Positions 1 to 9,830 of a DNA stretch of 50,317 bases are shown here, one piece after another. The first letter of the stretch is position 1, and each line of letters opens with the position of its first letter. The notes below the pieces were generated by a model. The model did not search any database. It was given only the letters and a program-made list of their open reading frames with translations, and was not told the origin of the DNA. A program made the position numbers and the translations under genes. This DNA is from Methanomassiliicoccales archaeon (GTDB lineage: Archaea > Thermoplasmatota > Thermoplasmata > Methanomassiliicoccales > UBA472), in NCBI GenBank assembly GCA_036504055.1, contig DASXVU010000029.1:1-50317 (forward strand), written 5' to 3'.

Positions 1-159
1 TCGAGATATCGCGATTCCCTCAAGACCGAAGGAACAATCATCCATGATAATCGGACGGTAACCTATATCGTCGAAAAGGAGCCTAGCAAGGTGGAGATAC
101 TTTGCGCTCGAGAGGGAGTTACAGTTTCATCGGATTTGCAGCTGCCTCGTTCGTCATAG
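1..159 (+). CDS. Possible 3' end of an upstream gene (partial, unrecognised)
   Basis: The first reading frame is open from the left edge to a TAG at 157-159 and would encode about 52 residues of polar, ordinary-looking protein with no recognisable motif. It overlaps the next gene by 58 bases, which is more than usual. Either this frame or the TTG start of the next gene could be wrong. The start lies outside the window. Confidence 0.35.
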   Translation, partial: SRYRDSLKTEGTIIHDNRTVTYIVEKEPSKVEILCAREGVTVSSDLQLPRSS

Positions 160-677
160 CCATCTTCTGTCTGATCGTTATCGGAGGCACGAGCGGCTCA
201 CCGCCGTTGTCGGGAAACGGCGAGGTGATCGCCGAAAAAAACTTTAACGCGCTTCCAGTGAATGTAGTGGGGACGGCGAACATCGATTACAGCGTGTCCG
301 TTAGGTCCGGAGGAAACGTTTCCGTCTACCTGATCGATCAATACCAATTGGCCAATCTGGAATCACTGAATTCTTTCCCATGGGATCCGGAATTCTCCTT
401 CCTGGACGTCGGTCATGCTGAGAAGACAGGGAACCTGACCTCAGGGAACTACTACCTGGTGATCGTGAACGGCCTTTCAGTAAATTCGACCGGACCGGTG
501 GTCGTTGACTATCATCTGAACATAGGGGGTCAAAATGGACAGATGACGGTGATCGGATGGGTATGGTCCATAATAGCTCTTGCATCCACGGTGGCCATGG
601 CGATCGGGGTCATCGATCTTAACAGAGGGAAAAGGACGAAGAAGGCCCATCCGAAACGGTCGAACATGTCGAGATGA
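102..677 (+). CDS. Membrane-anchored extracytoplasmic protein, unknown function
   Basis: 191 aa. One hydrophobic segment lies near the N-terminus (about residues 8-30) and a second near the C-terminus (about 151-171). Between them is a polar, Asn/Ser/Gly-rich, beta-looking region likely to lie outside the membrane, and the protein ends in a Lys/Arg-rich tail. The start is a TTG preceded at a good distance by AAGGTGGAG, which matches the archaeal anti-Shine-Dalgarno. An in-frame TAG at 84-86 rules out an earlier start. I do not recognise a family. The topology resembles other small archaeal surface proteins with two membrane anchors. Confidence 0.7.
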   Translation: MRSRGSYSFIGFAAASFVIAIFCLIVIGGTSGSPPLSGNGEVIAEKNFNALPVNVVGTANIDYSVSVRSGGNVSVYLIDQYQLANLESLNSFPWDPEFSFLDVGHAEKTGNLTSGNYYLVIVNGLSVNSTGPVVVDYHLNIGGQNGQMTVIGWVWSIIALASTVAMAIGVIDLNRGKRTKKAHPKRSNMSR

Positions 678-808
678 ATGCCCGACTCCGAACGAAGAAC
701 TATTTGTTCAGAGATCGCCATTTTGTCCGTGACTTTAACGTTCCACCTGGGAACTGTTTTAAGGAGCGTTTGATGACGATCTCTGTTTGCGGATAGGAAT
801 GTGCCTTC

Positions 809-1345
809 TCACTTGTAACCGAACTTGCTGCGGAACAGGTTCAGCGAGTAGGTGATCTCTTCCATGGCAACTTCCTTGCCGGCCCATCCTTCGACAGTGG
901 TGCCCTTGCCCTCTTCCAGACGCTTGTAGCTCTTGAAGAACTCGAATATCTCGTCCAGCATATGCTTGGGCATGTCCTTGAGGTCGAAGTAGTCCTGGTT
1001 CCTGGGATCGCCGGTTGCCACGCACAGGATCTTGTCGTCCCGCCCCTTCTCATCGCTCATCTTCAGCACACCGATGGGGCGCGCCTCCACGACACATCCC
1101 GGGAACGTGGGCTCGGACAATATGACCATGGCATCGATCGGGTCTCCGTCGTCATAATAGGTACGAGGGATCAGTCCATAGGCATGGGGATAGACGACCG
1201 ATGAATGCAGCACCCTGTCAAGCAGTATGCAGTCATACTCTTTGGATACCTCGTACTTGTTCTTGCTGTCCCTCGGGGTCTCGATGATGACATTGACTAT
1301 CTCTGGAGGGTTACGACCTGAGGGTACTTTCTTCCATAACGACAT
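809..1345 (-). CDS. ppa: Inorganic pyrophosphatase (family I, soluble)
   Basis: 178 aa, the usual length for soluble family I pyrophosphatases. It hydrolyses cytoplasmic pyrophosphate to phosphate with Mg2+, pulling nucleotide, tRNA and lipid biosynthesis forward. The family signature is present as DGDPID at residues 66-71 (metal ligands D66, D68, D71). The second acidic group lies at D98 and D103, followed by K105, and Lys-Tyr at 30-31 matches the phosphate-binding region. The gene is monocistronic and divergent from the antiporter gene at 1523. Confidence 0.97.
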   Translation of the reverse strand: MSLWKKVPSGRNPPEIVNVIIETPRDSKNKYEVSKEYDCILLDRVLHSSVVYPHAYGLIPRTYYDDGDPIDAMVILSEPTFPGCVVEARPIGVLKMSDEKGRDDKILCVATGDPRNQDYFDLKDMPKHMLDEIFEFFKSYKRLEEGKGTTVEGWAGKEVAMEEITYSLNLFRSKFGYK

Positions 1346-1481
1346 TTTTCACGCCCTATTGCTTGCTTCGGCGATAGGGGCTAGCTACTTATTGCTTTTG
1401 GCAGAACAATAACGGAAGTCATGATTCAGTGAGGAGACCGGGGCAACGAGCAGACGCGGAAACCCGGAACCCGATTGTAAG

Positions 1482-1490
1482 AATAAATAT
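1482..1490 (+). promoter_or_regulatory. TATA box of the antiporter gene
   Basis: AATAAATAT lies about 36 nt upstream of the ATG at 1523. Archaeal transcription would start about 25 nt downstream, giving a leader of roughly 10 nt. Confidence 0.5.
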
Positions 1491-1522
1491 GGATATCCTG
1501 ATATTGGGTTCGGGATGCGTAC

Positions 1523-2797
1523 ATGGAGTGGATCGTAGATCAGGAATTGGTCAAGCAGGTTCTGCTTCAGCTGTTTGTAATCATATCATTTGCCATGGCT
1601 GCGGCGGTGATCTGTAGATTGATCAAGGTACCTGTGGTGATCGGCGAGATCATTGTGGGAATAATCATCGGCAACAGCGGTATGGTGACCGCATTGCAGC
1701 TCGGGACCGATCACCAGGTCTTCGACGTGTTCAGCCAGCTTGGCGTTATCTTCCTCCTATTCGCGGTCGGACTGGTCACCCCTTTCAGTGAATTGCGCAA
1801 GGTGGGTAAGACCGCGTTCATCGTAGCATCGCTCGGAGTGGTTTTCCCATTGATCGGTGGGTATCTCTTCATGACGTGGCTTGGGTATGGCCTCGTCCCT
1901 GCCCTTTTCGTGGCCGCTGCGATGGTGGCCACCAGTGTTGGCATCACCGCCCGGGTGATAGGAGATATGGGCCTCAGCGATGCCGTCGAGTCTCGCATCA
2001 TCATTGGTGCGGCGGTCATCGATGACGTGCTGGGGATGCTCGTGCTCGCCGTGGTCGTAGGCATCGCGGGAGGGTCCGGAACAGATGTAACCCAGACAGC
2101 GATCGTTGCCATTGAAGGCGTTCTGTTCGTTCTGGCTGTGATAATCATTGGCGGCATGGTCATCCCGAAGGTGCGGAAGACCAAGGAGAAGAAGGTCGAC
2201 ATCGAGCATCCCCTCATGCCGACACCCTCCGCCATCGTAAGCCCTCTGCCATTGGCACTGATAGTCTGTTTCGGCCTATCATTCATCGCCGCCTCGTTCG
2301 GTTTGGCAGCCATCATCGGCGCTTTCCTCGCAGGCATGGCCTTTGCAGAGTTCAGTGACAGATGGCCATGCAAGGAGAAGTTCGAACCGATCAACGAGTT
2401 CCTGGTTCCTTTCTTCTTCATCTTCGTGGGAATACAGGTCAATCTATCGTCGTATTCTGACGCATTGCTCATCGGCATAGGTCTGACCATCATTGCCATA
2501 TTGACCAAGATAATAGGTTGCGGACTTGGGTCCAGGAATCTGGGGGGAAAATCGGCATTGATCGTCGGAGTGGGGATGGTCCCAAGAGGCGAGGTGGGAC
2601 TCATTGTCGCCACGCTCGGCAAGAGCATGAATGTGATCTCCGACAGCATCTATGCCGTCGTCGTTTTCATGTCATTGGTGACGACATTGGTCGCTCCGGC
2701 ATTGCTTACATACTCGTTCAAGGCCAAGTTCAAGAAGAAGGAGAAAACGATCGAGCGCGACGACGCAGATGGACAGCTAAAGTTCCGGGATCGTTGA
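1523..2797 (+). CDS. Na+(K+)/H+ antiporter, CPA2 (NapA/Kef-type) family
   Basis: 424 aa, almost entirely made of hydrophobic segments (about 12-13), with a short charged C-terminal tail and no TrkA-N domain. The paired aspartates of electrogenic CPA2 exchangers are visible as IDD at 166-168, after the conserved TSVGITARV stretch (137-145). In the family these residues carry Na+ and protons through the core domain. The expected role is sodium or pH homeostasis at the cytoplasmic membrane. The ATG start fits the TATA box at 1482. The gene is monocistronic, with Sec61-beta converging from the right. Substrate (Na+ or K+) cannot be decided; the DD pair favours Na+. Confidence 0.93.
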   Translation: MEWIVDQELVKQVLLQLFVIISFAMAAAVICRLIKVPVVIGEIIVGIIIGNSGMVTALQLGTDHQVFDVFSQLGVIFLLFAVGLVTPFSELRKVGKTAFIVASLGVVFPLIGGYLFMTWLGYGLVPALFVAAAMVATSVGITARVIGDMGLSDAVESRIIIGAAVIDDVLGMLVLAVVVGIAGGSGTDVTQTAIVAIEGVLFVLAVIIIGGMVIPKVRKTKEKKVDIEHPLMPTPSAIVSPLPLALIVCFGLSFIAASFGLAAIIGAFLAGMAFAEFSDRWPCKEKFEPINEFLVPFFFIFVGIQVNLSSYSDALLIGIGLTIIAILTKIIGCGLGSRNLGGKSALIVGVGMVPRGEVGLIVATLGKSMNVISDSIYAVVVFMSLVTTLVAPALLTYSFKAKFKKKEKTIERDDADGQLKFRDR

Positions 2798-2852
2798 AAC
2801 TTCTTGATCCGTAAAACAAAACGACCATGCCGTTCCCTGAATGGAACCGGTC

Positions 2853-3020
2853 TCAGGTCGGGAAGATTACCTTGAGCACAGAGACAACGACAATGGTGGC
2901 GACGATCATTCCGATCACGATGTAGGGGCTGATCTTCAGTGCCTTCTCGTCCTCACTGTCGAAGTACCTGATAAGACCTGCAGCGGATTGGAACCCCGAC
3001 CCTTTCTTGTCCTTAGGCAT
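2853..3020 (-). CDS. secG: Preprotein translocase subunit Sec61-beta (SecG)
   Basis: 55 aa, the expected size for the archaeal tail-anchored Sec61-beta that joins SecY and SecE in the protein-conducting channel. A short Lys/Gly/Ser-rich head is followed by the highly conserved GLIRYFD (15-21) and KISPY (29-33) motifs and a single C-terminal transmembrane helix (about 34-53). A TATA box at 3051-3059 lies about 31-39 nt upstream of the ATG, so the leader is very short. The gene converges on the antiporter gene. It is easily missed because of its length. Confidence 0.95.
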   Translation of the reverse strand: MPKDKKGSGFQSAAGLIRYFDSEDEKALKISPYIVIGMIVATIVVVSVLKVIFPT

Positions 3021-3050
3021 GCTGATACCTGAACTCTAACCAGAAATCGC

Positions 3051-3059
3051 ATATAAAAA
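3051..3059 (-). promoter_or_regulatory. TATA box of secG
   Basis: On the minus strand this reads TTTTTATAT and is centred about 35 nt upstream of the ATG at 3020. That places initiation about 10 nt before the start codon. Confidence 0.6.
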
Positions 3060-3145
3060 CGTTGAGGTATTCCATCTGGATGATGGATTTCGTGAATACA
3101 ACAAGCGACCGTCATGAGACCGCAGTAATATTCGCTGGGAACAGG

Positions 3146-3155
3146 GTTTATTAAC
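3146..3155 (+). promoter_or_regulatory. TATA box of lysS
   Basis: GTTTATTAAC is centred about 32 nt upstream of the ATG at 3183, giving a nearly leaderless transcript. No Shine-Dalgarno sequence precedes the ATG, which agrees. Confidence 0.6.
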
Positions 3156-3182
3156 GCTCGTGCGTTTGCCCCGGCGATAAAC

Positions 3183-4724
3183 ATGCAGTGGGCAGACGTC
3201 ATCGCCAAGTCATTGCTCGAAAAGGGTCGAAAGCATCTGCTGTCGACCGGGATCAGCCCTTCTGGTCATATTCATGTGGGCAGCCTGAGGGAAGCGATCA
3301 CCGCCAACGCGGTAGTGAAGGCCCTGCTGGACCAGGGAGCCGACGTCAAGCTGATCTATCTGGTCGATGACTATGATCCCCTGCGGAAGAGGTACCCGTT
3401 CCTTCCCGAATGTTACGAGAAGGAGATCGGCAGGCCTCTGTGCCAGATCCCCTGCCCAGGAGACAAGTGCCACGAGAGCTATGGAGCGCACTTCATCCAG
3501 CCTTTCCTCGACGCCATCGCCGAGATGGGCATACATCCAGAGGTCTTCTGGACGCACAAGGTCTACGAAGAGGGCAAGTTCGCCGAGCTGACCGACCTGG
3601 TGATCCGTGAGAAGGACAAAGTGGCGACGATCCTCCGCGAAGTTACCGGGAGAGAAGTCCCGGCCAATTTCTGGCCGGTATCGCCGCAGTGCGGATCGTG
3701 CGGCCATTTCACCGATCATGTCACTTCCTACGAATATCCCTACGTCCACTACAAGTGCCACTGCGGACACGAGGGCAAGGCCGACCTGAGGATCGGCCAG
3801 GCCAAACTGCCCTGGAGGCTGGAATGGGCCGCGAAGTGGAAGATATTCGGCGTTACCTGCGAACCTTTCGGAAAGGACCATGCCGCCGCGGGAGGCTCGT
3901 ACGAGAGCGGGGTCCGGTTCTGCAAGGAGCTTTTCGGGATCGACCCGCCATACCCGATACCTTACGAGTTCATCCAGTTCAAGGGCAAGGGGCAGATGCA
4001 CAAGTCCACCGGACATGTGGTCACCGGGACCGACGCGCTGAAGATCACTCCCGCCCCGGTGCTCAACTTCAGCGTCCTCCGTTACAATCCCGACCGGCAC
4101 ATCGACTACGATCCCGGACTGGGCATACTGGACGCTGTGGACGAGTACGACCATGTCGAATCGCTCTACTTCAAGGGCGGGGCGGATGAAAAGGAGAAGG
4201 ACCTGCTCCGCGCCTACGAGATCGCCCAGCCCAAGTGCGTCCGCACCAAGCTGCCGATGCAGGTTCCATACCGCCACCTGGTCCATGTGGTCCAGACCGC
4301 GGAGACGTTCGAAGGCATAATGAAGATCATCAACAGGACAGAGGGACTAATGCCGCCGGCACCAGAGGACACAGAGGTGCTCAAGGAGCGCTGCCAGTGC
4401 GTCCGCTATTGGCTGGACAACTTCGCACCCGATGAGGTGAAGTTCGCCGTGGCCAAGCAGATGCCCGAGGTGGAACTGTCCACCCAGGAGAAGGCCTACT
4501 TCACCATGCTGCACGACGCCCTGGCCGGAGCGGACTGGAACCCGGACACGATACACAATGCCGTTTACGACAACGCCAAAGGAGCGGGCATCCTGCCCAA
4601 AGCGGCATTCCAGGCATTATACAAGATCTTCGTCTCCCGCACATCGGGACCGCGCCTAGGATACTTCCTGTCCACCTTGGACAAGTCCTTCGTGATGAAG
4701 AGGCTGGCCGAGGCCAGCTCTTAG
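3183..4724 (+). CDS. lysS: Lysyl-tRNA synthetase, class I
   Basis: 513 aa. Charges tRNA-Lys with lysine. This is the class I form typical of most archaea, unrelated to bacterial class II LysRS. The HIGH-type ATP motif is GHIHVG (28-33) and the KMSKS-type loop is MHKST (272-276) with a histidine variant. A zinc-knuckle-like insertion has C170/C173 and C192/C194. The alpha-helical C-terminal domain binds the anticodon. The length is normal for the family. The stop codon overlaps by 4 bp the stop region of the convergent membrane-protein gene at 4721. Confidence 0.97.
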   Translation: MQWADVIAKSLLEKGRKHLLSTGISPSGHIHVGSLREAITANAVVKALLDQGADVKLIYLVDDYDPLRKRYPFLPECYEKEIGRPLCQIPCPGDKCHESYGAHFIQPFLDAIAEMGIHPEVFWTHKVYEEGKFAELTDLVIREKDKVATILREVTGREVPANFWPVSPQCGSCGHFTDHVTSYEYPYVHYKCHCGHEGKADLRIGQAKLPWRLEWAAKWKIFGVTCEPFGKDHAAAGGSYESGVRFCKELFGIDPPYPIPYEFIQFKGKGQMHKSTGHVVTGTDALKITPAPVLNFSVLRYNPDRHIDYDPGLGILDAVDEYDHVESLYFKGGADEKEKDLLRAYEIAQPKCVRTKLPMQVPYRHLVHVVQTAETFEGIMKIINRTEGLMPPAPEDTEVLKERCQCVRYWLDNFAPDEVKFAVAKQMPEVELSTQEKAYFTMLHDALAGADWNPDTIHNAVYDNAKGAGILPKAAFQALYKIFVSRTSGPRLGYFLSTLDKSFVMKRLAEASS

Positions 4725-5092
4725 GCCTGCCTTCTCCTCAGGGAGAACAGAAGTGCCACGACTGCGAACCAGACCAGCAGCACCACGATCAGTATGACCA
4801 CGTACCCGGGGAAGAAGGTGTTGATGATCAGGACCACCCCGATCATCGCCATAAGGTTTCCCCAGAACAGGAAGTAGTTCGAGTCCGATTTTGTCCAGGG
4901 CATCCCCTGGGCTGGCTTTCCGAGGCTGAACCCGAGGATGAGGACGAACACGCCCAGCTCCAGGAGGATCACCGGCACCAATAGCCACCAGTTATTCAGC
5001 GCGAAGGATACTACTATGGCGACTGCCACCGACAGCAGCACCGCCGCTGTGGATATCCCGGAACTGTTGAACCTGCGATTACCGTCGGTCAT
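4721..5092 (-). CDS. Small membrane protein, unknown function
   Basis: 123 aa with about four hydrophobic helices (roughly 14-32, 35-56, 74-92 and 94-115). A polar loop after helix 2 contains a Lys/Pro/Trp-rich segment, and the C-terminus is basic (RRRQA). No family is recognised. The gene lies directly downstream of top6A on the same strand (47-bp gap), so it could be the last gene of the topoisomerase operon, but nothing ties its function to topoisomerase VI. Its end overlaps the end of lysS. Confidence 0.7.
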   Translation of the reverse strand: MTDGNRRFNSSGISTAAVLLSVAVAIVVSFALNNWWLLVPVILLELGVFVLILGFSLGKPAQGMPWTKSDSNYFLFWGNLMAMIGVVLIINTFFPGYVVILIVVLLVWFAVVALLFSLRRRQA

Positions 5093-5138
5093 AGGAACCG
5101 TATAGCCATTGCCCTGCTGAGATAATAAGATGACCGGT

Positions 5139-6263
5139 CTACTTCTTCAGTAGACCGAGCTCGTTCAGCTTGTCAGGCATGTACTTGTCGGTCACGAAGT
5201 CGAGACCGTACTTCGCCAACGCCTGCTGTTCAGCCTTCTTGTTCAGCTTCAGCATGGTCTCGATCTCGTCCTTCCAGTAACGGTCATTGAAGCGGGGGTC
5301 GTTCAGTTCCGCGTTCAGAGCCCGGACGTCCATGTCGGTCAGCTTGTCGGTGGGCAGGTTGTACTGCATGATGTCCGTCGCGGTGATGCCGATGAACTGG
5401 GCGGATGGGGTGGCCAGATATTCGCTGATATGGGCGGTCTTGATGGCCCCGTAGGCAACGGAGGCGAATATCCTGAAGGACCAGGGGTCACCGTCGGTGA
5501 ACACGATGACCGGGAGGTTCATCTCCTCGTTCAGACGCTTGATGAACCGTCTGGTGCTGCGGGCCGGCTGTCCCTTCAGATGGACCAGGACCGAGTTGTA
5601 GTCCTCTGCGAACCCGTTCTCCACCAGACGGTCGAACATACCGCCGGTCTCGATGGCACAGATGAAATCGGCCCCGCTCTCGATTAGCTTGACCTTCTCC
5701 TTCTCCACGTTGTACGGGATGCCGTATCCGGAGTCGCCCACGTCGTCCAGGCAGTTGATGCGTTTTATCCGGCCTTTCCGGTCGAACTCCTCGATGGTGA
5801 TGTTGCCGATGACGCTGGCCCCGTTCTCCTCCGGCCTGAGCTTGAAGTCCTCGCGCATGCATTTGGTGACGATCTCCAGGTCCTCGGCGAGCAGGTTCGA
5901 TTCATCCTGGCTGTGGAACTTGGCCTTGCCCCAGCCTTCCGAGATGTAGTACATCTCCCTAAGGGTGGAGGACTTGTTCTTGTCGATCATGTCCTCGATG
6001 AGCTCAAGGGTGTACATGGTACGAAGGAGCATCATCGCGCCGTTGGTCTTCTTGGCCGTCCTGGCCCCGGTGGCCGAACCGTACTTGAACACCCCGTGCT
6101 TGGGGTCGAAACGGATGTTGCTCTTCGTCCTGAGCGGCAACACCATCTTCGGGATCTTCCCATGGTCGATCTGGTCGTAGATGGAGTTCGCCACGGAGAA
6201 GAGCGCCTCCACCGCCTTGTTGTCGACCCTCTTTTCCGGTTGCCCTTCGGTTGTCTCAGTCAT
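5139..6263 (-). CDS. top6A: DNA topoisomerase VI subunit A (Spo11-like cleavage subunit)
   Basis: 374 aa. The DNA-cleaving subunit of type IIB topoisomerase; with subunit B it relaxes supercoils and decatenates DNA with ATP. The catalytic tyrosine that attacks DNA lies in the winged-helix (CAP) domain at LREMYY (Y105 or Y106). The Toprim domain supplies Mg2+ ligands E205 (in AIETGG) and D257/D259 (in FTDGDP). The start codon lies inside the end of top6B (8-bp overlap, ATGACTGA), so translation is coupled. Archaeal topo VI is homologous to the meiotic Spo11 complex. Confidence 0.98.
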   Translation of the reverse strand: MTETTEGQPEKRVDNKAVEALFSVANSIYDQIDHGKIPKMVLPLRTKSNIRFDPKHGVFKYGSATGARTAKKTNGAMMLLRTMYTLELIEDMIDKNKSSTLREMYYISEGWGKAKFHSQDESNLLAEDLEIVTKCMREDFKLRPEENGASVIGNITIEEFDRKGRIKRINCLDDVGDSGYGIPYNVEKEKVKLIESGADFICAIETGGMFDRLVENGFAEDYNSVLVHLKGQPARSTRRFIKRLNEEMNLPVIVFTDGDPWSFRIFASVAYGAIKTAHISEYLATPSAQFIGITATDIMQYNLPTDKLTDMDVRALNAELNDPRFNDRYWKDEIETMLKLNKKAEQQALAKYGLDFVTDKYMPDKLNELGLLKK

Positions 6264-8280
6264 CGCTCAGCGCCTCCGATTTCTCATCATAGTCGACCTC
6301 ATCCTCATCCTCGGCGTCCGGTTTCTCGGGCTCGACCGGCGCCACCTCGGTGATGTTGAGGCCTTTGACGTCCCAGTCGCCCGGCAGCGGATCGGCACCG
6401 ATCACCGAGACCGGGTTGATGCCGCTGGAATAGATCTCGTTCTCCTCGTAGGCCTCCTGGTCCAGGCCGTTCAGGTAGAACGATATCTCCACCTTGCCGG
6501 TGGAGGGGATGGTCTTGATCTCCCAGGTCGTCTTCCCGTCATCCCTGGCCTCCTTGGGGAACATGGCCAGCCCCTGATAGTCGAACGCGCCCTTGGGCAG
6601 GACCATGTGGATGTTGAGCCGCTGCCCGTGCGGCGTGTAGTTGTAGATGGTCACCCGGACCTTGTGACGGCCCTTCTCATAGGTGACATCGTCATCGATC
6701 CAGACCACGTTCATGATCTTGGTGATCGTGCCCGAAAGTGAGGGAACCGGCTTGTCGATGATCTTGGCGCTCTTCTGGGCGATGAGCGGCAGGATGACCT
6801 GGACGATGTCGAACTTCTCCTTGGTGCGGGCCTTGGTGTCCTTCTTGTTCAGATGGGTCTTGAGGGTACGGCCGCAGGTCCTGAGGGCGATCTCTATCTC
6901 GTTCTGGATCGCCGGTATGCTGGCTATCGCCTCCTTGGCCTCGGAGGTGAACGGCACCTTGGTGGAGGCGACATGGACGATGATGATCGCCGGCCCGAAC
7001 GGTATCCCGTTGCCGCCGCGCTGCTCCAGCCCGTACCGGCGCCAGTCCACCGCTTCCACCGCCTTCGTGATGCAGCAGGCACCCTGCTGGTACATCAGCG
7101 GCACCCGGTTCGCGAACCTCAATAACTGGACCGGCTGGTCGGCCGGGATGCCCCCTCCGTAGACGATACCGACCTCGATGAGGAACGGGTTGCCGGCATT
7201 GACCTTGGGGTCGCGCGTGACCGGCGGGCAGTAGAACTCCGGCCTCACGTCCACCAGGACGTTCTTCAGGCCCTTCCTTATCAGGTTCTCCCCGATCGGG
7301 GAAAGGCAGTCGGTCGGGGGACCCATGATCTTCACCGCCCCGATGGCGGTCAGAAGACGTTTGTAATCCTCGAGCTTGAGACCGTTCTTGTTCTTCTCCG
7401 GGTCCCAGCTGCGGATGTTGGTCCGGTCCTCCTCCATCCCGGCCTTTATTGAGATGTCCTTGGCCAAACGGTCGCTTATGCGGCAGAAGTCGGTCTGCAG
7501 GAACTTGGACAATGTCTTCGCCTTGGTCTCGTTGGCCATGTTCATCAGGGTGCCGAGCTCGATGCCCTCCGGATGGGGCTTGATCTCCTTCACCGCCGGA
7601 GGCAGCAGGTCGGTGGCCCTCTCGAACGTTATCCGCCTTCCCTCCGGGTCGACGAAGGATATCTTGGCATGGGGATTGACAATGGCGGTCTGTTTGAGAT
7701 ATTCCATCACCGATTGCTTGCCGGTCATATAGCGGCCGTTCATGAAGAACTCGATCCGGGTGCCGTGCTCCTTGCCGTCCCAGATGACCGGGTTCTCCTT
7801 GAAGACGTCCGGCATGTTCTTCTTGGTGTTGACCATGATGTCGAGTTCCCAGGCGGTGTCCTCATGCGCCACCTTGGACCGCACCGTGGCCGGTTTGCCG
7901 GTGGTGATCTGGCCGAACATGACGGTGGCGGAGATACCGATACCCTGCTGACCGCGGGACTGGCGCACTGCGTGGAACCTTGAACCGTAAAGAAGCCGCC
8001 CGAAGACGTTGGGGATGGCCTTCTTGATGATGCCGGGACCGTTGTCCTCCACGGTCACCTTGTACTCGTTGGCCTCCACCTTCTCGATTCGCACGTAGAG
8101 GTCGGGCAGGATCATCGCCTCCTCGCAGGCGTCGAGCGAGTTATCCACCGCCTCCTTCACGCCCATGATCAGCGACTTGACCTGGGAGTCAAAACCCAGG
8201 ATCTGCCTGTTGCGTTCGAAGAACTCGGAGACGGATATCTCCTTCTGTTTCTTTGCCAGCTCATCTGCTATGGAGTTCAC
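6256..8280 (-). CDS. top6B: DNA topoisomerase VI subunit B (GHKL ATPase)
   Basis: 674 aa. ATP-driven gate subunit of topo VI. The GHKL ATP fold shows the N box (E43, N47 and D51 in [10 protein letters not shown]), the DNGPGI loop (79-84) and the glycine lid GQQGIG (110-115). The H2TH and transducer domains follow. The C-terminus carries an extra immunoglobulin-like domain, as in longer euryarchaeal TopoVI-B, and ends in a very acidic tail. Start: a GTG at 8280 preceded by GAGGGTGAT, a near-perfect ribosome binding site. It is the first gene of the top6B-top6A operon. A T7 run on the minus strand near 8345-8352 may serve both as terminator for the upstream gene and as part of this promoter (TTTAAGTA). 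Confidence 0.98.
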   Translation of the reverse strand: MNSIADELAKKQKEISVSEFFERNRQILGFDSQVKSLIMGVKEAVDNSLDACEEAMILPDLYVRIEKVEANEYKVTVEDNGPGIIKKAIPNVFGRLLYGSRFHAVRQSRGQQGIGISATVMFGQITTGKPATVRSKVAHEDTAWELDIMVNTKKNMPDVFKENPVIWDGKEHGTRIEFFMNGRYMTGKQSVMEYLKQTAIVNPHAKISFVDPEGRRITFERATDLLPPAVKEIKPHPEGIELGTLMNMANETKAKTLSKFLQTDFCRISDRLAKDISIKAGMEEDRTNIRSWDPEKNKNGLKLEDYKRLLTAIGAVKIMGPPTDCLSPIGENLIRKGLKNVLVDVRPEFYCPPVTRDPKVNAGNPFLIEVGIVYGGGIPADQPVQLLRFANRVPLMYQQGACCITKAVEAVDWRRYGLEQRGGNGIPFGPAIIIVHVASTKVPFTSEAKEAIASIPAIQNEIEIALRTCGRTLKTHLNKKDTKARTKEKFDIVQVILPLIAQKSAKIIDKPVPSLSGTITKIMNVVWIDDDVTYEKGRHKVRVTIYNYTPHGQRLNIHMVLPKGAFDYQGLAMFPKEARDDGKTTWEIKTIPSTGKVEISFYLNGLDQEAYEENEIYSSGINPVSVIGADPLPGDWDVKGLNITEVAPVEPEKPDAEDEDEVDYDEKSEALSDD

Positions 8281-8386
8281 GGCATCACCCTCTCGAGATA
8301 TGACTGAACGAATGCATCCCAGCGGGCAGTATCCGCGGGCAGATACTTAAAAAAATGGAGAAAAGTAAGGGGTTTGACGGGAAAGC

Positions 8387-9346
8387 TCACTTCTTTGGCA
8401 GTTCCTTGCCGCAGTTCCAGCATTTGACATCGGACTCGAGGACCTTGGCCTTGCAGAACGGGCATTCCCGTTCCACCGATTCCTCGAACTTCTCGCCGCA
8501 GCGGGGGCATTCCTTCGCGTCGAGCGGAACGTCCGCTCCGCATTCGGAACAGATGAACTTGTCGACCATCTTCTGTCCGTCCTCGCTCTTCTTTTCCTGC
8601 TTGCGGGCCTTGTCGAACTCGGCCATCTTGGACTTCGAGCGGTCCATCCACCATGTCAGGACCAGCAGCAGGTAGAACAGCAGGCCGATCTGGAACAGGC
8701 CGATGAATATGATCCCGTACTGCAGGTATGACCAGAAGACCGCGTCCAAGCTCATGGCGATCGGACCTAATCCGGAATCCGTCAGCACATATCCGCCCGG
8801 GATCAGACCTTGATACTGGAATTGATATATCCCTTCCGTCAGATTGTTAAGCGTCTTGGAGAAGATGGCATTGGTACCATCCATTCCCACGTAGCTCATG
8901 GAATAGTTCAGAGTGGTGGTCGAAGCCCCATTGACCGCCAGCAGATATACGATGCTGGCGTTATTACCGTTCACCACTTCGACGGTGAAATTGTAGGAAT
9001 CGCTGGGCAATCCCTTCACCGGAGCGACCTGACCGGCGATGAGGTCGTTGTTCTCCGAGTGGAGCACCTGCCCGTTGAACCCGTTGATGTAGTAGTAGAT
9101 GTTGAGGCCGAACACCACGCCCAATAACAGGATCAGGAGCGTTCCGAAGACCGCCAGTTTCTTCCGGTTCTTGAGCCCGAAGTAGTATGGTATGCCATAC
9201 GCGATCAGGGCTATCAGCATGGGAATGAAACACAAGGAAATTGCATACAATGTCAATGCCAGGGTGAGCAGGACGGTCACCGCGAGCCCTATCGGCACCG
9301 CGTACTTCTGCTTCCTGAATTTCTTGAAGCTTTCCATAAACGACAT
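8387..9346 (-). CDS. Membrane protein with C-terminal double zinc ribbon
   Basis: 319 aa. Two to three N-terminal membrane helices (about 15-90) are followed by an extracytoplasmic beta-rich region (about 90-200) and another pair of hydrophobic helices (about 205-235). A charged Lys/Glu linker then leads to two cytoplasmic zinc ribbons with CxxC pairs at C266/C269, C280/C283, C295/C298 and C309/C312. Double zinc ribbons of this kind usually mediate protein or nucleic-acid contacts. The function is unknown. A TATA box (TTTAAA, about 9371-9377) lies close to the start, consistent with a short leader. The gene lies upstream of top6B on the same strand but is separated from it by a likely terminator. 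Confidence 0.8.
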   Translation of the reverse strand: MSFMESFKKFRKQKYAVPIGLAVTVLLTLALTLYAISLCFIPMLIALIAYGIPYYFGLKNRKKLAVFGTLLILLLGVVFGLNIYYYINGFNGQVLHSENNDLIAGQVAPVKGLPSDSYNFTVEVVNGNNASIVYLLAVNGASTTTLNYSMSYVGMDGTNAIFSKTLNNLTEGIYQFQYQGLIPGGYVLTDSGLGPIAMSLDAVFWSYLQYGIIFIGLFQIGLLFYLLLVLTWWMDRSKSKMAEFDKARKQEKKSEDGQKMVDKFICSECGADVPLDAKECPRCGEKFEESVERECPFCKAKVLESDVKCWNCGKELPKK

Positions 9347-9483
9347 TGACGCGCAATCAGGTGTTCAACCTTTAAATCTTTTGAGAACAGCGGAAGGGTT
9401 TCCACTTCATTCCTGAACTCTTTGAGTGGTTTTTATGCAGGTGGCAAAATGATGGACCGGATCGGATTGGACGATGATGCATT

Positions 9484-9830
9484 TCAATCCCCTTCCATCC
9501 GTGCCCTTACCAACTTCTTAATGAGGTCCATAGGCAGGTCCTTGTCCAGGGGAATGCGGATCGTTCCCTTGAAAGCCAGGTAAGGGCCGACCTCTTCCTT
9601 GTACCTCTCAATGACCGGGCCGATAACCCGTAGAGACCGATGTGAGCCTTCGCTATCCCGAAGTAGACCGTCCGCCCTTTCTCACCATAGGTGGGCATCC
9701 CATAGCTGATCCGTTCTGGTGCGTTAGGAGCGATCTCCCTGATGGCCGCGCGAAGCTCGCGCAACTTGGACCTGGAACCACCTGGCGCGTTCTCGATGTA
9801 CTCGTCCACATCTTTGGGGGAAGGCTTCAT
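9484..9830 (-). pseudogene. DUF1801 (YdhG-like) protein, interrupted by a one-base frameshift
   Basis: From the ATG at 9830 the frame encodes a typical DUF1801 N-terminal half: a helical segment, then ERISYGMPTY, then KAHIGLYG. After that the frame turns into unlikely Arg/Ser/Trp-rich sequence. A different frame on the same strand continues the family exactly, with a VIGPVIERYKEE stretch, GTIRIPLDKDLP and LIKKLVRARMEG, ending at a TGA at 9484-9486. One missing base near the CCC at 9627-9629 (GGG on the coding strand) explains it. Family members are small proteins (about 115 aa) of uncertain function, some linked to iron handling. Either the gene is recently broken or a base was lost in sequencing. 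Confidence 0.85.

Noticed and set aside
1711-2649. Long open frame antisense to the antiporter gene
   Set aside because: Met/Thr/Pro-rich product caused by the reverse complement of hydrophobic codons; no domain.
3210-4286. Long open frame antisense to lysS
   Set aside because: Runs opposite a certain gene, with composition expected from the GC-rich complement and no motif.
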